In this document: in pieces, positions 44,193 through 54,630 of the stretch
Numbering within the stretch: position 1 is the first letter of the stretch
Layout of the letters: each line of letters starts with the position of its first letter
Source: Acidobacteriota bacterium
Lineage (GTDB): Bacteria > Acidobacteriota > Blastocatellia > Pyrinomonadales > Pyrinomonadaceae
Direction: 5' to 3'
DNA length: 64,000 nucleotides
Assembly (NCBI GenBank): GCA_020199775.1
Contig: JAIVJZ010000040.1
Coordinates: 744,001 to 808,000 of the forward strand
Translations under genes and position numbers: made by a program
The notes under the pieces: generated by a model
The model's input: the letters and a program-made list of their open reading frames with translations, nothing else
Database searches by the model: none
Told to the model about the DNA's origin: nothing

Positions 44193-45878
44193 CTATCTTC
44201 CGATTGACTCCATCAGGGACGCTTCCACGCGCGCCGCGATCTCGCGCGCACGTTCGAGCAGATCGTCGGCGCGCGAGAGGTGTTCGCCCGTGAACTCCTC
44301 GTCTTCGATCTCGGACGCGTTGACGAGCACGTTGTAGCGCGCGGCGACGACGGCCGCGAGCGCGAGTTGCGCGCCCGCCGCCGAGTCCGAGAGCCACGCC
44401 GGTTCGCCGAGTTCGGCCAGCGTCTCCAACAACTCGCCCACCTGCACGGCGAGGCTCGCCACTTCGAGCGGCACGGCCGCCGCGCCCTTCAAAGCCTCTT
44501 CGACGGCGTTCGCGCGCGCCCGCCGTTCCTCGTCGCTGCGCCCCGGCATCCGGCGCGCGCCGACGACGCCCGCGAAACTCGCGCCGTCTTCGTCCGCCGC
44601 CTCCACGAGCCGCGCGCGCAGGTTGCCGAGCGCCTGCAACGCATCGCGCGCCTCGCGCTCCATGTCCTCCTGCTTGCCCTTGCGCTCGACGAGGTGCGCG
44701 ACCATCTCGCCGAGCGCGGCGGCGAGCGAAGCCGCGTGCGCCGCCGCCGCGCCGCCGCCCGTGATCTCGTCGGGCACGGACTGCGGGACATCGGCCGCCA
44801 CGACGTGCGCGTGTTCAATCGAAGCGTCTTTGACTTCGCGTTGCGGCACGACGACCCCGCGCCGCTTGATCGCTTCGGCTTCGACGTCCGCGCTCCAACT
44901 CTGCGCCCCGACGCCGCGCACATCTCCACTCGCCGCGTCCGTGCCCTGCGCGGCGACGAGCTCGCGCCTTTTCGCGAGCGCGGAGGCGATGCGGTTTTCG
45001 AGCACGAGGTCGGGCGAGAAGTTTTCGATCCGTAGGAAATACTCCGCGCTGCGGTCGAGCGCGGCCTGCGGAACGAGGCCGACGATCTCGCTGCCCGCGA
45101 CCCTCACGCCGTAGCGTTCGGCCTCGCGCCGGACGGCCTCGAAGGCGTGATGCAGCTCCGTCTTCTGAAAGCGCACGAGGTTCAGCGAAACCTGCGTCAG
45201 GTTTCGCTCGCGCAACTCGAAGCCGAGCGCCTTCAAAAACCGCAGCCCGCCGTCGCGCCCGCGCACGGCGCGCGCGATGCGCCGTGCGATGCTCAGGTCG
45301 GTCGTGTCCAGATTGATGTTGTAAGCGACGAGCAGCGAACGCGCGCCGACCACCGACGCGCCCGCCGTCTCGTGGATGCGCGCCGCGCCCTCGTCGGGCG
45401 CGCGCTCCGGGTTCGTCTCGATCTCTTCGCGCAAAAGCTCGAAGCCGCCGCGCCGCACGTCTTCCAGATTCACGCGATCCGGCCTGCGCGCCGCGCTCTC
45501 GTAAAAATAGACGGGCACTCCCACCTCGCGCGCGATGCGTGCGCCCGCCTCGTGCGCGAGATGAATGCAATCCTCCAGTGTGACGCCGCGCACGGGCACG
45601 AACGGCAACACGTCGAGCGCGCCGACGCGCGGGTGGACGCCCGCGTGCTGTCTCAAATCGATCAACTCCGCCGCACGGGCCGCCACGCGCACCGCCGCCT
45701 CGACGATTGCTTCCACCCCGCCGACGAACGTGATGACCGAACGGTTGTGATCCGCATCGACGTGCGTGTCGAGCACCGCCGTGCCCTCGACCGACTCGAC
45801 GGCCTCGACCAGACGCGCGATCACTTCCGGCCTGCGCCCCTCGCTAAAGTTCGGCACACACTCGACGATGCGTTCCAA
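44193..45878 (-). CDS. ftcD: bifunctional glutamate formimidoyltransferase / formimidoyl-THF cyclodeaminase
   Basis: This is a 561-residue fusion. The start is TTG 45878: GGAAGGAGA lies six bases upstream and the product begins with the canonical M-E-R-I-V-E-C-V-P-N-F-S-E-G. Residues about 1-300 are the formiminotransferase (HAGVHPRVGALDVLPFVP with its active His, then YFYESAA). Residues about 365-561 are the four-helix cyclodeaminase/cyclohydrolase (GGGAAAAHAASLAAALGEMVA). It transfers the formimino group from N-formimino-glutamate to tetrahydrofolate and then releases ammonia, the last steps of histidine breakdown. The fused form is the one known from animals and some bacteria. No other hut gene is in the window. 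Confidence 0.92.
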   Translation of the reverse strand: MERIVECVPNFSEGRRPEVIARLVEAVESVEGTAVLDTHVDADHNRSVITFVGGVEAIVEAAVRVAARAAELIDLRQHAGVHPRVGALDVLPFVPVRGVTLEDCIHLAHEAGARIAREVGVPVYFYESAARRPDRVNLEDVRRGGFELLREEIETNPERAPDEGAARIHETAGASVVGARSLLVAYNINLDTTDLSIARRIARAVRGRDGGLRFLKALGFELRERNLTQVSLNLVRFQKTELHHAFEAVRREAERYGVRVAGSEIVGLVPQAALDRSAEYFLRIENFSPDLVLENRIASALAKRRELVAAQGTDAASGDVRGVGAQSWSADVEAEAIKRRGVVVPQREVKDASIEHAHVVAADVPQSVPDEITGGGAAAAHAASLAAALGEMVAHLVERKGKQEDMEREARDALQALGNLRARLVEAADEDGASFAGVVGARRMPGRSDEERRARANAVEEALKGAAAVPLEVASLAVQVGELLETLAELGEPAWLSDSAAGAQLALAAVVAARYNVLVNASEIEDEEFTGEHLSRADDLLERAREIAARVEASLMESIGR

Positions 45879-45898
45879 CCGTGTCTCCTTCCGAAGGA

Positions 45899-45973
45899 AA
45901 CGATGAAGTAGGAACGATGAACGATGAGCGAAAGCAAAATGCGTTTCAGTTCATCGTTCATCGTTCATCGTTC
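45899..45973. repeat. heptad inverted-repeat element (AACGATG/AAGTAGG words)
   Basis: The left arm begins with the same 29 bases as the element at 26108. The core arms 45912-45927 and 45951-45966 are perfectly complementary (16 bp) and partial pairing extends further. The right arm contains the TGA stop and the last codons (M-M-N-D-E-R) of the GNAT gene on the minus strand. Confidence 0.88.
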
Positions 45974-46461
45974 ATCATTTCTTCTCTCTGCGTCGCCGCG
46001 GCGAGGTCGAGGCGAAAGACGAGCATGTCGCGCACGACGAGGCCGTTCTCGCGGACGGGTTCGTCGTAATACCAGAAGTAATCGTGCCGGACGTGATCCG
46101 CCCTGAAGCCGCACTTCTGGTAGAAGATGATATTGGCCGCGCTCGTCGTGCTCGTGCCGACGATGATCTCCGGCTGGCCGCGCCTGCGCGCCTCGGCGAC
46201 CAGCCACGCGACGAAACGCTTGCCGAGTCCCTCGCCCTGTCGCTCCCGCAGGATCGCCAGTTCCAACATCTCGCACGGGTCGCGCCGCCAGCGCATCGTC
46301 GCCGCCCCGACCAACTCGCCGCGCGCGTCCATGCGGTAGACGGCGTCGCTCAGATTTTTCAAACCCCAGCGGAGCGCGCTCGCCGAAGGCTCTGCCAGCA
46401 GGAGCAGCGGGAACAGCGTTTCGAGTTCATCCCTGCGCGCTTCGCGAATGTCGAGTTGCAT
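45958..46461 (-). CDS. GNAT-family N-acetyltransferase
   Basis: This 167-residue cytoplasmic acyltransferase starts at ATG 46461 (the frame is open further but crosses the YpfJ gene). The acetyl-CoA site is R-Q-G-E-G-L-G at residues 74-80, preceded by the ELAILRER strand, and the late FYQKCGFRADHVR segment is the usual GNAT beta5-alpha4 element. The acceptor is unknown. The final residues are encoded by the heptad element. It lies 22 bases downstream of the YpfJ-type gene on the same strand. Confidence 0.85.
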   Translation of the reverse strand: MQLDIREARRDELETLFPLLLLAEPSASALRWGLKNLSDAVYRMDARGELVGAATMRWRRDPCEMLELAILRERQGEGLGKRFVAWLVAEARRRGQPEIIVGTSTTSAANIIFYQKCGFRADHVRHDYFWYYDEPVRENGLVVRDMLVFRLDLAAATQREEMMNDER

Positions 46462-46483
46462 GGCGGCGAGTGTCGGCGGCGCG

Positions 46484-47332
46484 TTAGAGATTCCTCGCGT
46501 TGAAGGTGTCGCCCTGCCGGATGTCGCCGGTCTCATAACCTCTCTTGAACCAGCGGACGCGCTGCTCGGAACTGCCGTGCGTGAACGAGTCGGGGACGAC
46601 GTAGCCCTGCCCCTGCCGTTGCAGCCGGTCGTCGCCGATTGCGCTGGCCGCGTCGAGCGCCTCTTCGATGTCGCCGGGTTCGATGATGCCGCGCCGCGCG
46701 GCGTAGTGCGCCCAGACACCCGCGTAGAAGTCGGCTTGCAGTTCCAGCATGACGGAGAGGCGGTTGCCCTGCGCCTCGCTCATGCGCCCTTGCCGCGCGT
46801 TCACCTGCTCCATCGTGCCGAGCAGGTGTTGGACGTGATGCCCGACCTCGTGCGCGATCACGTAAGCCTGCGCGAAGTCGCCGGGCGCGCCGAGTTTCGT
46901 CTTCAGGTCGCGGTAGAAGGAGAGGTCGATGTAAACCTTTTCGTCGCCCGAACAATAGAAGGGGCCGACGCTCGCGCCCGCCACGCCGCAGGCCGAGCGC
47001 GTCTGCCCCGTGAAGAGCGAGAGCGTCGGCTCGCGGTAACGCCTGCCCGCCTGTTGGAAGAGCGTGTTCCACACGTCTTCCGTCTCGGCCAGCACGACCG
47101 ACGAAAACTGTTTGAGTTCGTCTTCCTGCGGGTTGACCCGCCCGCTGGTTTGCGTCCCCTGCGCGGGGTTGCCCTGATTTTGATCGAGCAACTCGCGCGG
47201 GTCTGCGCCGAACAGCAGCGCGACTACTACCAAGACAATTGTGCCGAGCCCGCCGCCGACGGCCATCCCGCCGCGCGACATGCCCCGCCGATCCTCCACG
47301 TTCGCGCTCTCGCGCCGCCCCCTCCAACGCAT
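46484..47332 (-). CDS. ypfJ: neutral zinc metallopeptidase, YpfJ family
   Basis: This 282-residue membrane-anchored peptidase starts with the family-typical M-R-W-R-G-R-R-E-S. A single transmembrane helix (about 24-43) follows a cytoplasmic stretch. The extracytoplasmic domain has HEVGHH (His161, Glu162, His165) and the third ligand region LELQADFYAG (Glu197), plus CGVAGASVGPFYC with two Cys. The family is widespread, with a poorly defined role in cell-surface maintenance. The ribosome site is GGGGAA nine bases upstream. It is divergent from the SpoIIM-type gene. Confidence 0.9.
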   Translation of the reverse strand: MRWRGRRESANVEDRRGMSRGGMAVGGGLGTIVLVVVALLFGADPRELLDQNQGNPAQGTQTSGRVNPQEDELKQFSSVVLAETEDVWNTLFQQAGRRYREPTLSLFTGQTRSACGVAGASVGPFYCSGDEKVYIDLSFYRDLKTKLGAPGDFAQAYVIAHEVGHHVQHLLGTMEQVNARQGRMSEAQGNRLSVMLELQADFYAGVWAHYAARRGIIEPGDIEEALDAASAIGDDRLQRQGQGYVVPDSFTHGSSEQRVRWFKRGYETGDIRQGDTFNARNL

Positions 47333-47485
47333 ATTTTATGTTCCCCTCCCCGATTTTGGTTCCGCGAAAATATCTTCGCTGATAAACGCCGGCAGCCTGA
47401 CGCGCGTCAGACCCCGGATGTTAATATGTGACTTATGTTGGTGGGGGATTCTAACATCTAGCGGCCGACATCCGACATCTCCTTT

Positions 47486-48466
47486 ATGTCCTCGAATCGT
47501 TTCATCAAAGAACGCAAGGGCGCGTGGCAACGTCTGGAAGATTTGCTGACGCTGCTGGATCGCATGTCGCTGCGCCGCTTGCACCGCGAAGAGGTGCGCG
47601 AACTCGGTCGCATCTACCGCCGCACGTCGTCCGATCTGGCGATTGCGCGCGCCGAGTCGCGCGACCCGCGTCTGGTCAACTATCTCAACAGCCTCGTCAT
47701 TCGCGCGCACGGGCGCATCTATCGCGCCGGGGCTTTGGAGGGCGGCGACCGCGTGCGCCGCTTTTTCGCGCGCGACTTCCCGCAGACCTTCCGCCGCACA
47801 TGGCGTCACACGGCCGCGGCCTTCGTCATGTTCTTGGCCTTCTTCCTCGCCGGATTTTTGGGGACGTGGAGCGACGCGGAGTTTTCCGCGCTCGCCGGGA
47901 TCAGCCCCGCGTGGCGCGCCGAGAACACGGACGCGCGCGTACGCTGGTGGCAGTCTCTGAACAAGGCGAATCAGGTCGGCGGCGCGGCCATCATGACCAA
48001 CAACATACAGGTCATGTTCTACGCCTTCGCCTTCGGCGCGCTCCTCGGCCTCGGCACGCTCTACATCATGGCCTTGAACGGCGCGAGCATCGGCGCGGTG
48101 CTCGCGCTCACCTACCGCGCCGGGTACGGCCATGACCTCGTCGCCTTCATGGCCGGGCACGGCGTCATCGAATTGACCTGCATCTTCATCGCGGGGGGCG
48201 CGGGGCTGCTCGTCGGCGGCGCGATCCTCGTCCCCGGCGACCTCTCGCGCTTCGACTCGCTACGCCTGCGCGGCCGCGACAGCATCCAACTCATCGTCGG
48301 CTGCATCCCGCTGCTCGTCCTCGCCGGGATCATCGAAGGCTTCATCTCGCCCGCGCCGATCTCGCCCGCGTTCAAGTTCGGCGTCGCCGCCGCGACCGGC
48401 CTCGCGCTCTACACTTATCTACTGCTCGCGGGTCGGGAAGCATTGGGGGAAAGGGTCAGGGAATAA
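47486..48466 (+). CDS. SpoIIM-family (stage II sporulation protein M) membrane protein
   Basis: This 326-residue integral membrane protein has a cytoplasmic N-terminal helical region (about 1-105, with RRTSSDLAIARA) followed by the SpoIIM membrane domain with five or more helices (about 106-320). Family marks are NNIQVMFYAFAFGALLGLGTLYIMALNGASIGAVL and GHGVIELTCIFIAGGAGL. In non-sporulating bacteria these genes go with DUF58, MoxR, RDD and DUF4129 genes in a conserved membrane locus, and DUF58 lies directly downstream here on the other strand. No sporulation role is implied. Confidence 0.9.
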   Translation: MSSNRFIKERKGAWQRLEDLLTLLDRMSLRRLHREEVRELGRIYRRTSSDLAIARAESRDPRLVNYLNSLVIRAHGRIYRAGALEGGDRVRRFFARDFPQTFRRTWRHTAAAFVMFLAFFLAGFLGTWSDAEFSALAGISPAWRAENTDARVRWWQSLNKANQVGGAAIMTNNIQVMFYAFAFGALLGLGTLYIMALNGASIGAVLALTYRAGYGHDLVAFMAGHGVIELTCIFIAGGAGLLVGGAILVPGDLSRFDSLRLRGRDSIQLIVGCIPLLVLAGIIEGFISPAPISPAFKFGVAAATGLALYTYLLLAGREALGERVRE

Positions 48467-48467
48467 G

Positions 48468-48779
48468 ATGCTGATGCCGCTGATGGGTTTTACCTTCATG
48501 CTGATCATCGTGGGAGCGTTGGCGAGTCTCGTCGCGATAGGCGATCCGCAATACGCCCGCCGAGCGCCGTTCATCGGATTCCCTTCATTGCTGGCCGGAC
48601 TCGGAGCTTTGTCTCTCTGCTTTGTTCTCGGCTTCCTGGGCATGGTTCTCGACCACGCGACGGAACTGCCGATCTTTTCCGGTCTCGGATTCTTGTTCGG
48701 CTATGGCGTCGGCGGTCTGGGCGGGGCGGTTGCAGGTCTCATTTTAGCCTCTCGTCACATTCGCAAGGCGAACTCTTAG
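48468..48779 (+). CDS. small membrane protein of unknown function
   Basis: This 103-residue protein has three predicted transmembrane helices (about 1-25, 38-62 and 70-95), the last Gly-rich (F-G-Y-G-V-G-G-L-G-G). It starts one base after the SpoIIM-type stop with AGGGAA upstream, so it is co-translated. No family is recognised. It ends four bases from the stop of the convergent DUF58 gene. Confidence 0.7.
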   Translation: MLMPLMGFTFMLIIVGALASLVAIGDPQYARRAPFIGFPSLLAGLGALSLCFVLGFLGMVLDHATELPIFSGLGFLFGYGVGGLGGAVAGLILASRHIRKANS

Positions 48780-48783
48780 ACGG

Positions 48784-50106
48784 TTACAACAACCCCCTCT
48801 CCTTCACCCGGATGTAACTCTCCAGCAACGCGGGCGCGAGCGTCGCGGCCGTCACGTCGAGGGCGAGGCCGCCGAGGCGTTCGACCATGCGCAGGGCGGC
48901 TTCACGCTGAAACATGATCTCTTCGGCGACGGATTGCGTGAACAGGTCGCGCACCGTCTCCGGCGTGTCGCGGACGGCGGCGTTGAGGTCGCGGTCGCCG
49001 ATGGTCGCGATGAGCGGGAGGTGGCGCGGGCGCAGGAGTTTCAAAGACGTGAGCAGTTCGCGCGAGCCTTCTTCGTCAACCAGATCGGTGAGCACGACGA
49101 CGAGCGCGCGCCGCTTGCAGTTGGCGGCGATGTACTCGAAGGCGCGCGTGTAGGAAGGCTCGATCATCTCCGGCTCGACGCCGTGGAGGGCTTCGAGCAC
49201 CGCCTCCATCTGTTCGTGCCCGCGCGCGGGCGGGATGTACGCGCCCACGCGCCGCCCGAAGACGGCCAGCCCCGCGTTATCGCCGCCGCGCGCCGCCGCG
49301 CTCATCAGGGCGAGCGCGGCGTGGATGGCCGAATCGAACTTCGACTCGTCTTCGATGCGCGCCGTCATCAGTCGCCCGGCGTCGAGCGCGACGAGGATCG
49401 TCTGGTCGCGCTCGATCTGGTACTGGCGCGTCGTCAACTTACCGCGTCGCGCCGTCGCGCTCCAACTGACGTGGCGCAACTCGTCGCCCGGCACGTATTC
49501 GCGCAGCGACTCGAAATCCCGCCCCTCGCCGCGCCACGCCGAACGCCTGTGCGCGGCGACGAGCGAACGCGCGCCCAACGCCTTCAACTCCGCTTCGCGC
49601 GCCCGCCGCAAATTCGGATAGACCTTGACCCACTCCGCCTCGCCCGCGTGCGCCGCGCACCACACCAGACGCATGCGCGAAAGGTACCGCACGGCGACGC
49701 GGCCGAACTCGTAACGCCCGCGTCGCGGCGGCGTCAGCGCGTAGACGAGCGCGGCGGTCGTCTGCGGTTCGACCTGTAAAGACGCCTCGCGCGGCGATGA
49801 CAGTCGCAACTCCGGCGGGTGCTCGTCCTTGACGCGTAAGGATAGAGGGCGCGGCGTGTGGTTCGCGACGCTGACGCGCACCTCCGTCTCCGCGCCGATG
49901 TGAAAACGCCCCGCCAGTTCGCGCCCGATCTCGACGCCCGCCGGGAGCGTGCGGCTCACGCGCGCGTCTACGAAGGCGACGAGCAGGAGCGTCGCGTCGT
50001 AGCAGGCGACGTACCAGCGCAAGCTCGGCCACGTCCACGCGAGCGACAGCGGCACGAAGCCGAGCGCGAGCAGCACGTAAAAGAGTTTTGAGAAGACGAA
50101 CCGCAT
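48784..50106 (-). CDS. DUF58 domain protein (MoxR-associated, vWA-like)
   Basis: This 440-residue protein has two N-terminal membrane helices (about 5-47), an extracytoplasmic beta region (about 55-170), and the DUF58/von Willebrand A-like domain with the diagnostic REYVPGDELRHVSWSATARRGKL stretch (around residues 203-225). The ILVALDAGRLM strand follows as the vWA metal-site region. DUF58 proteins work with MoxR AAA ATPases in assembly of envelope or enzyme complexes. The partner MoxR gene is 3.4 kb away on the same strand, beyond an inserted segment. Confidence 0.9.
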   Translation of the reverse strand: MRFVFSKLFYVLLALGFVPLSLAWTWPSLRWYVACYDATLLLVAFVDARVSRTLPAGVEIGRELAGRFHIGAETEVRVSVANHTPRPLSLRVKDEHPPELRLSSPREASLQVEPQTTAALVYALTPPRRGRYEFGRVAVRYLSRMRLVWCAAHAGEAEWVKVYPNLRRAREAELKALGARSLVAAHRRSAWRGEGRDFESLREYVPGDELRHVSWSATARRGKLTTRQYQIERDQTILVALDAGRLMTARIEDESKFDSAIHAALALMSAAARGGDNAGLAVFGRRVGAYIPPARGHEQMEAVLEALHGVEPEMIEPSYTRAFEYIAANCKRRALVVVLTDLVDEEGSRELLTSLKLLRPRHLPLIATIGDRDLNAAVRDTPETVRDLFTQSVAEEIMFQREAALRMVERLGGLALDVTAATLAPALLESYIRVKERGLL

Positions 50107-50143
50107 TGATGAGATGTTATTATAAGCGCCGGACGCCCGATGG

Positions 50144-50149
50144 TATAAT
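50144..50149 (+). promoter_or_regulatory. -10 box of a possibly leaderless hicB promoter
   Basis: A perfect TATAAT ends seven bases before ATG 50157. Transcription would begin at or next to the start codon. No ribosome site and no good -35 are visible. Confidence 0.45.
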
Positions 50150-50156
50150 GACTTTT

Positions 50157-50384
50157 ATGAAAATCCTCAACTACACAGTTGTGATGACGCCGGATGAGAG
50201 CGGAGGCTATGTTGTCACGTGCCCCGCGCTGCCCGGATTGGTGACTGAAGGCGACACGCTTGAAGAGGCGCGCGAAATGGCGGCGGATGCGATTTTGGGT
50301 TATCTCGAAAGCCTACGCAAGGATGGCGAGCCGATTCCGGCAGACAATTCGATTACAGAAGAAATAACAGTGGAGTTTGCTTAA
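50157..50384 (+). CDS. hicB: HicB-family antitoxin
   Basis: This is a 75-residue protein with the HicB RNase H-like partial fold: YTVVMTPDESGGYVVTCPALPG, then a Leu/Glu helix and ESLRKDGEPIP. It should neutralise the HicA RNase encoded 31 bases away on the opposite strand. It has no C-terminal DNA-binding domain, so self-repression is unlikely. ATG 50157 is preferred; ATG 50148 lies within the -10 box. The local base composition is AT-rich compared with neighbours, suggesting transfer. Confidence 0.88.
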   Translation: MKILNYTVVMTPDESGGYVVTCPALPGLVTEGDTLEEAREMAADAILGYLESLRKDGEPIPADNSITEEITVEFA

Positions 50385-50415
50385 TCGCTCCAAATCATCC
50401 GCAGTAATTAATCCT

Positions 50416-50637
50416 TCAAAGTAAATCCAAGAATTCTTCCACGGTCAGACCCGACCCGGCGATGATGGATGCCAGCGTACCCGGTTTCAAATCTTTGTTG
50501 TGATATGCGACCGTCACTCTCAAATTTCCCTTTTTGAGAATGTAATGGCTTCCGGTCGTGTGATGAATATAAAAGCCATTTCGCTCAAGTGCTCTAATAA
50601 CCTTTTTGGGTTTTAACGAGGGTAACTTTCCAACCAT
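50416..50637 (-). CDS. hicA: HicA-family mRNA interferase toxin
   Basis: This is a 73-residue protein from ATG 50637 with the dsRNA-binding-like HicA fold: KKVIRALERNGFYIHHTTGSHYILKK with the catalytic His31 in G-S-H, then VTVAYHNKDLKPGTL and a C-terminal helix GLTVEEFLDLL. It cleaves mRNA when free of HicB. It is arranged convergently to hicB, while the normal order is same-strand hicA-hicB. A longer reading from 50685 exists but has no support. An inverted repeat (50684-50704) sits in its promoter region. Confidence 0.88.
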   Translation of the reverse strand: MVGKLPSLKPKKVIRALERNGFYIHHTTGSHYILKKGNLRVTVAYHNKDLKPGTLASIIAGSGLTVEEFLDLL

Positions 50638-50683
50638 AGTTTTGTTTCCGTCATTCTCATCTGACAAAATAAGCATCACCTTC

Positions 50684-50704
50684 ACAGACAGCTTTTCTGT
50701 CTGT
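50684..50704. repeat. short inverted repeat upstream of hicA
   Basis: ACAGACAG (50684-50691) faces CTGTCTGT (50697-50704) across five bases, 47 bases before the hicA start. It could be an operator or a leader hairpin. The surrounding 50638-50881 is AT-rich and has no gene. Confidence 0.5.
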
Positions 50705-50881
50705 CTCGCGCTATTATTACGAAAATAAATAAAACGTTAAGCGTTCGATCCGTAAGTGACGATGCAAAATATTTTAGGGAGATAATAATCTGGCGCGCGT
50801 TCACCAACGCGGCTACAATGCTCCCCACGGCTTCACCATTCGTTCGGCGCTTGCGTCCCACAAATTCATTCGAGGTTAAAC

Positions 50882-53428
50882 ATGAAGCGTTCATTACTCG
50901 CACTGCTGTTCGTCGCCCTCCACGTCTTGATCCCCGCCGCCAACGCGCAGGAGAAAGATAAAAGCATCCGCACGCGCACGAAGGGATTGCAAAAACTGGA
51001 CGGCTACGTGCCGCTTTACTGGGACGCCGAAAACGGCAAGTTGCTGATGGAGATCGAACGCTTCAACGCGGAGTTTCTCTATCAGGTGTCGCTCCCGACG
51101 GGCGTCGGCTCGAACCCCATCGGCCTCGACCGCGGCCAACTCGGCAGCACCAACGTCGTCTTCTTCGAGCGCACCGGGCAGAAGGTCTTGCTGGTGCGCC
51201 CGAACTACCGCTACCGCGCCATCACGAACGATCCGCAGGAGCGGCGCGCCGTCGAAGAGTCGTTCGCGCGCTCGGTGCTGTGGGGCTTCAAAGTCGAGGC
51301 GGCGGAGGACGCGCGCGTGCTCGTGGACGCGACCGCCTTCTTCATGCGCGACGCGCACGGCGTCGTCGAAACTTTGCGCCGCGCGAATCAGGGACGCTTC
51401 CAGCCGGACGAGTCGCGGAGCAGTTTTTATCTCCCGCGCACGAAAAACTTTCCGCAGAACACGGAGGTCGAAACGCAACTCACGTTCACGGGCGACGAAC
51501 CCGGCCGCCTCGTGCGCGAGACCGTGCCGACGCCGCAGGCCATCACCGTCCGCCAGCATCATTCATTCGTCGCCCTGCCCGAAGCGGGCTACACGCCGCG
51601 CCGCCTCGACCCGCGCGTCGGCGTGATGGGCGTGGAGTTTTATGACTACGCTTCGCCCATCACCGAACCCATCGAGAAGCGTTGGATCAACCGTCACCGC
51701 TTGCAGAAGAGAGACCCCGCGGCCGCGTCTTCGGAACCCGTCAAGCCGATCATTTATTACGTTGACGCGGGCGCGCCCGAACCGATTCGCAGCGCGCTCG
51801 TCGAAGGCGCGTCGTGGTGGAACGAGGCGTTCGAGGCCGCCGGTTTCCGTAATGCTTTTCAGGTCAAACTCCTGCCGCCCGACGCCGACCCGATGGACGT
51901 GCGCTACAACATGATCAACTGGGTGCATCGTTCGACGCGCGGCTGGTCTTACGGCGGCAGCGTCGAAGACCCGCGCACGGGCGAGATCATCAAAGGCAAC
52001 GTCACGCTCGGCAGCCTGCGCGTCAGGCAGGACTTCCTTCTCGGCACGGGCATGATCCCGCCCTACGCTCCCGGCGGCTCGCGCCTGCACGGCGGCGGCA
52101 GTGACGCCTTTTGCGAACTCGGCATGATGTCCGGCGGCGGCGGCGACGACGACTATCTGACTCAGGACGCTTCGACCGACGCGGCGGCGATGTCCGTCGC
52201 GCGCATACGCCAACTCTCGGCGCACGAGGTCGGCCACACGCTCGGTCTCGCGCACAACTTCGCCGCGAGCACCTACGCCGGGCGCGCGTCCGTCATGGAC
52301 TATCCCGCGCCGCTGGTCGAGATCAAAAACGGCAAGTTGGATTTCTCGAACGCCTACGGTCGCGGCGTCGGCGAGTACGACAAGTTCGCGATCCGTTACG
52401 CCTACATGCAAGTTCCGCCGGGCGCGGACGAGGCGGCCGAACTCGAACGCCTGCTGCAAGACGGCACGGCGCGCGGCATGCTGTTCATCTCCGACGAGGA
52501 CGCGCGCCCGCTCGGCGCGGCGCACCCGCTCGCGAACCTCTGGGACAACGGCGACGATCCGGTCGCCATGCTCCGGCACGAGATGGAAGTGCGCCGCATC
52601 GGGCTGGCGCAATTCGGTTTGGGTAACATCCCGCGCGGCACGCCGCTCTCGATGCTCGAAGCGAAGCTCCTGCCGCTCTACCTGCATCATCGCTACCAGC
52701 TTCAGGCGGCCGTCAAATCCGTGGGCGGGCTTTACTACACTTACGCCGTCAAGACCGCTTCGGGCGCGAACCCGGCGCGCGTGCAGGAGATCGTTGCCCC
52801 CGCACGTCAACGCGAAGCGCTCAACGCCGTCCTCGACACGCTGCGGCCTGAGACGCTCGCCGTCCCGCAACGAATACTCACGCTCATCCCGCCGCGCGCC
52901 TTCGGCTACGAAGGCGGCACGGGCGAATATTTCTCGAACCGCGCCGACCCGGCCTTTGATCCGATTGCCGCCGCGACCATTGCCGCCGACCTCGCCATCC
53001 TCCCGCTCGTCGAACCCCGGCGCGCCGCGCGCCTCAACAATTTCCACGCGCTCAACGCCGCGAACCCCGACTTCAAACAAATCCTCGACGCCCTCGTCGC
53101 GCGCACATGGCTCGAACCCGCGCCGCGCGACACCTATCACGCCGCCATCGCGCGCGCCGTGCAGAGTCTCGCCGTGACGCGCCTGATGGACACGGCCGCC
53201 AACGCGGACGCCGCGCCGCAAGTGCGCGCCGCCGCCACCGAAACGCTGCGCGACTTGCACGAACGACTCAAGCTGCCCGCGCCCGATGCCCCGACCGCCG
53301 CGCACCGCCGCGCGACCCGCGACGACATCGAACGCTTTCTCACGCGCCCCGACGCGCCGCGCAAACAGACCACGCCCCTCGCCATCCCGCAGGGCGACCC
53401 CATCGGCGGCGGGAGTCGCCAACCGTAA
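50882..53428 (+). CDS. large zinc-dependent metalloprotease (DUF5117/DUF4953 type)
   Basis: This 848-residue exported protein has a signal peptide (about 1-22, ending NAQ) and GAGGT before the ATG. The N-terminal DUF5117-like region (about 45-230) carries [21 protein letters not shown] and [20 protein letters not shown]5118/DUF4953-type catalytic part follows, with the metzincin motif [16 protein letters not shown] (His448, Glu449, His452, His458) and Met-turn SVMDYPAP. It is expected to be a periplasmic or secreted peptidase, with substrates unknown. It stands between hicA and moxR, separating moxR from the DUF58 gene, and ends in a terminator shared with moxR. Confidence 0.9.
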   Translation: MKRSLLALLFVALHVLIPAANAQEKDKSIRTRTKGLQKLDGYVPLYWDAENGKLLMEIERFNAEFLYQVSLPTGVGSNPIGLDRGQLGSTNVVFFERTGQKVLLVRPNYRYRAITNDPQERRAVEESFARSVLWGFKVEAAEDARVLVDATAFFMRDAHGVVETLRRANQGRFQPDESRSSFYLPRTKNFPQNTEVETQLTFTGDEPGRLVRETVPTPQAITVRQHHSFVALPEAGYTPRRLDPRVGVMGVEFYDYASPITEPIEKRWINRHRLQKRDPAAASSEPVKPIIYYVDAGAPEPIRSALVEGASWWNEAFEAAGFRNAFQVKLLPPDADPMDVRYNMINWVHRSTRGWSYGGSVEDPRTGEIIKGNVTLGSLRVRQDFLLGTGMIPPYAPGGSRLHGGGSDAFCELGMMSGGGGDDDYLTQDASTDAAAMSVARIRQLSAHEVGHTLGLAHNFAASTYAGRASVMDYPAPLVEIKNGKLDFSNAYGRGVGEYDKFAIRYAYMQVPPGADEAAELERLLQDGTARGMLFISDEDARPLGAAHPLANLWDNGDDPVAMLRHEMEVRRIGLAQFGLGNIPRGTPLSMLEAKLLPLYLHHRYQLQAAVKSVGGLYYTYAVKTASGANPARVQEIVAPARQREALNAVLDTLRPETLAVPQRILTLIPPRAFGYEGGTGEYFSNRADPAFDPIAAATIAADLAILPLVEPRRAARLNNFHALNAANPDFKQILDALVARTWLEPAPRDTYHAAIARAVQSLAVTRLMDTAANADAAPQVRAAATETLRDLHERLKLPAPDAPTAAHRRATRDDIERFLTRPDAPRKQTTPLAIPQGDPIGGGSRQP

Positions 53429-53467
53429 GGAGCAGCAGACCGTTTCGCGTCTCGAACAAGGCCAACG

Positions 53468-53499
53468 AAAAAGTCCGGCGAACCATCGCCGGACTTTTT
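53468..53499. terminator. bidirectional terminator between convergent genes
   Basis: A perfect 14-bp stem (53468-53481 with 53486-53499) with a four-base loop has five A at one end and five T at the other, so it works for the metalloprotease (+) and moxR (-). Confidence 0.92.
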
Positions 53500-53536
53500 C
53501 ATTTATGACGTTGGTGGGACTGAGCCGTCTCGACCC

Positions 53537-54589
<1,053 letters not shown>

Positions 54590-54630
54590 TTATCTTCACT
54601 TCATCGCTCCTTTCAGAAGTTGAGCCGAAC

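Noticed and set aside
50107..53536. Insertion sequence or genomic island with mobility genes
   Set aside because: No transposase, integrase or terminal repeats were found around the hicBA and metalloprotease segment, so transfer is only suggested by base composition and synteny.
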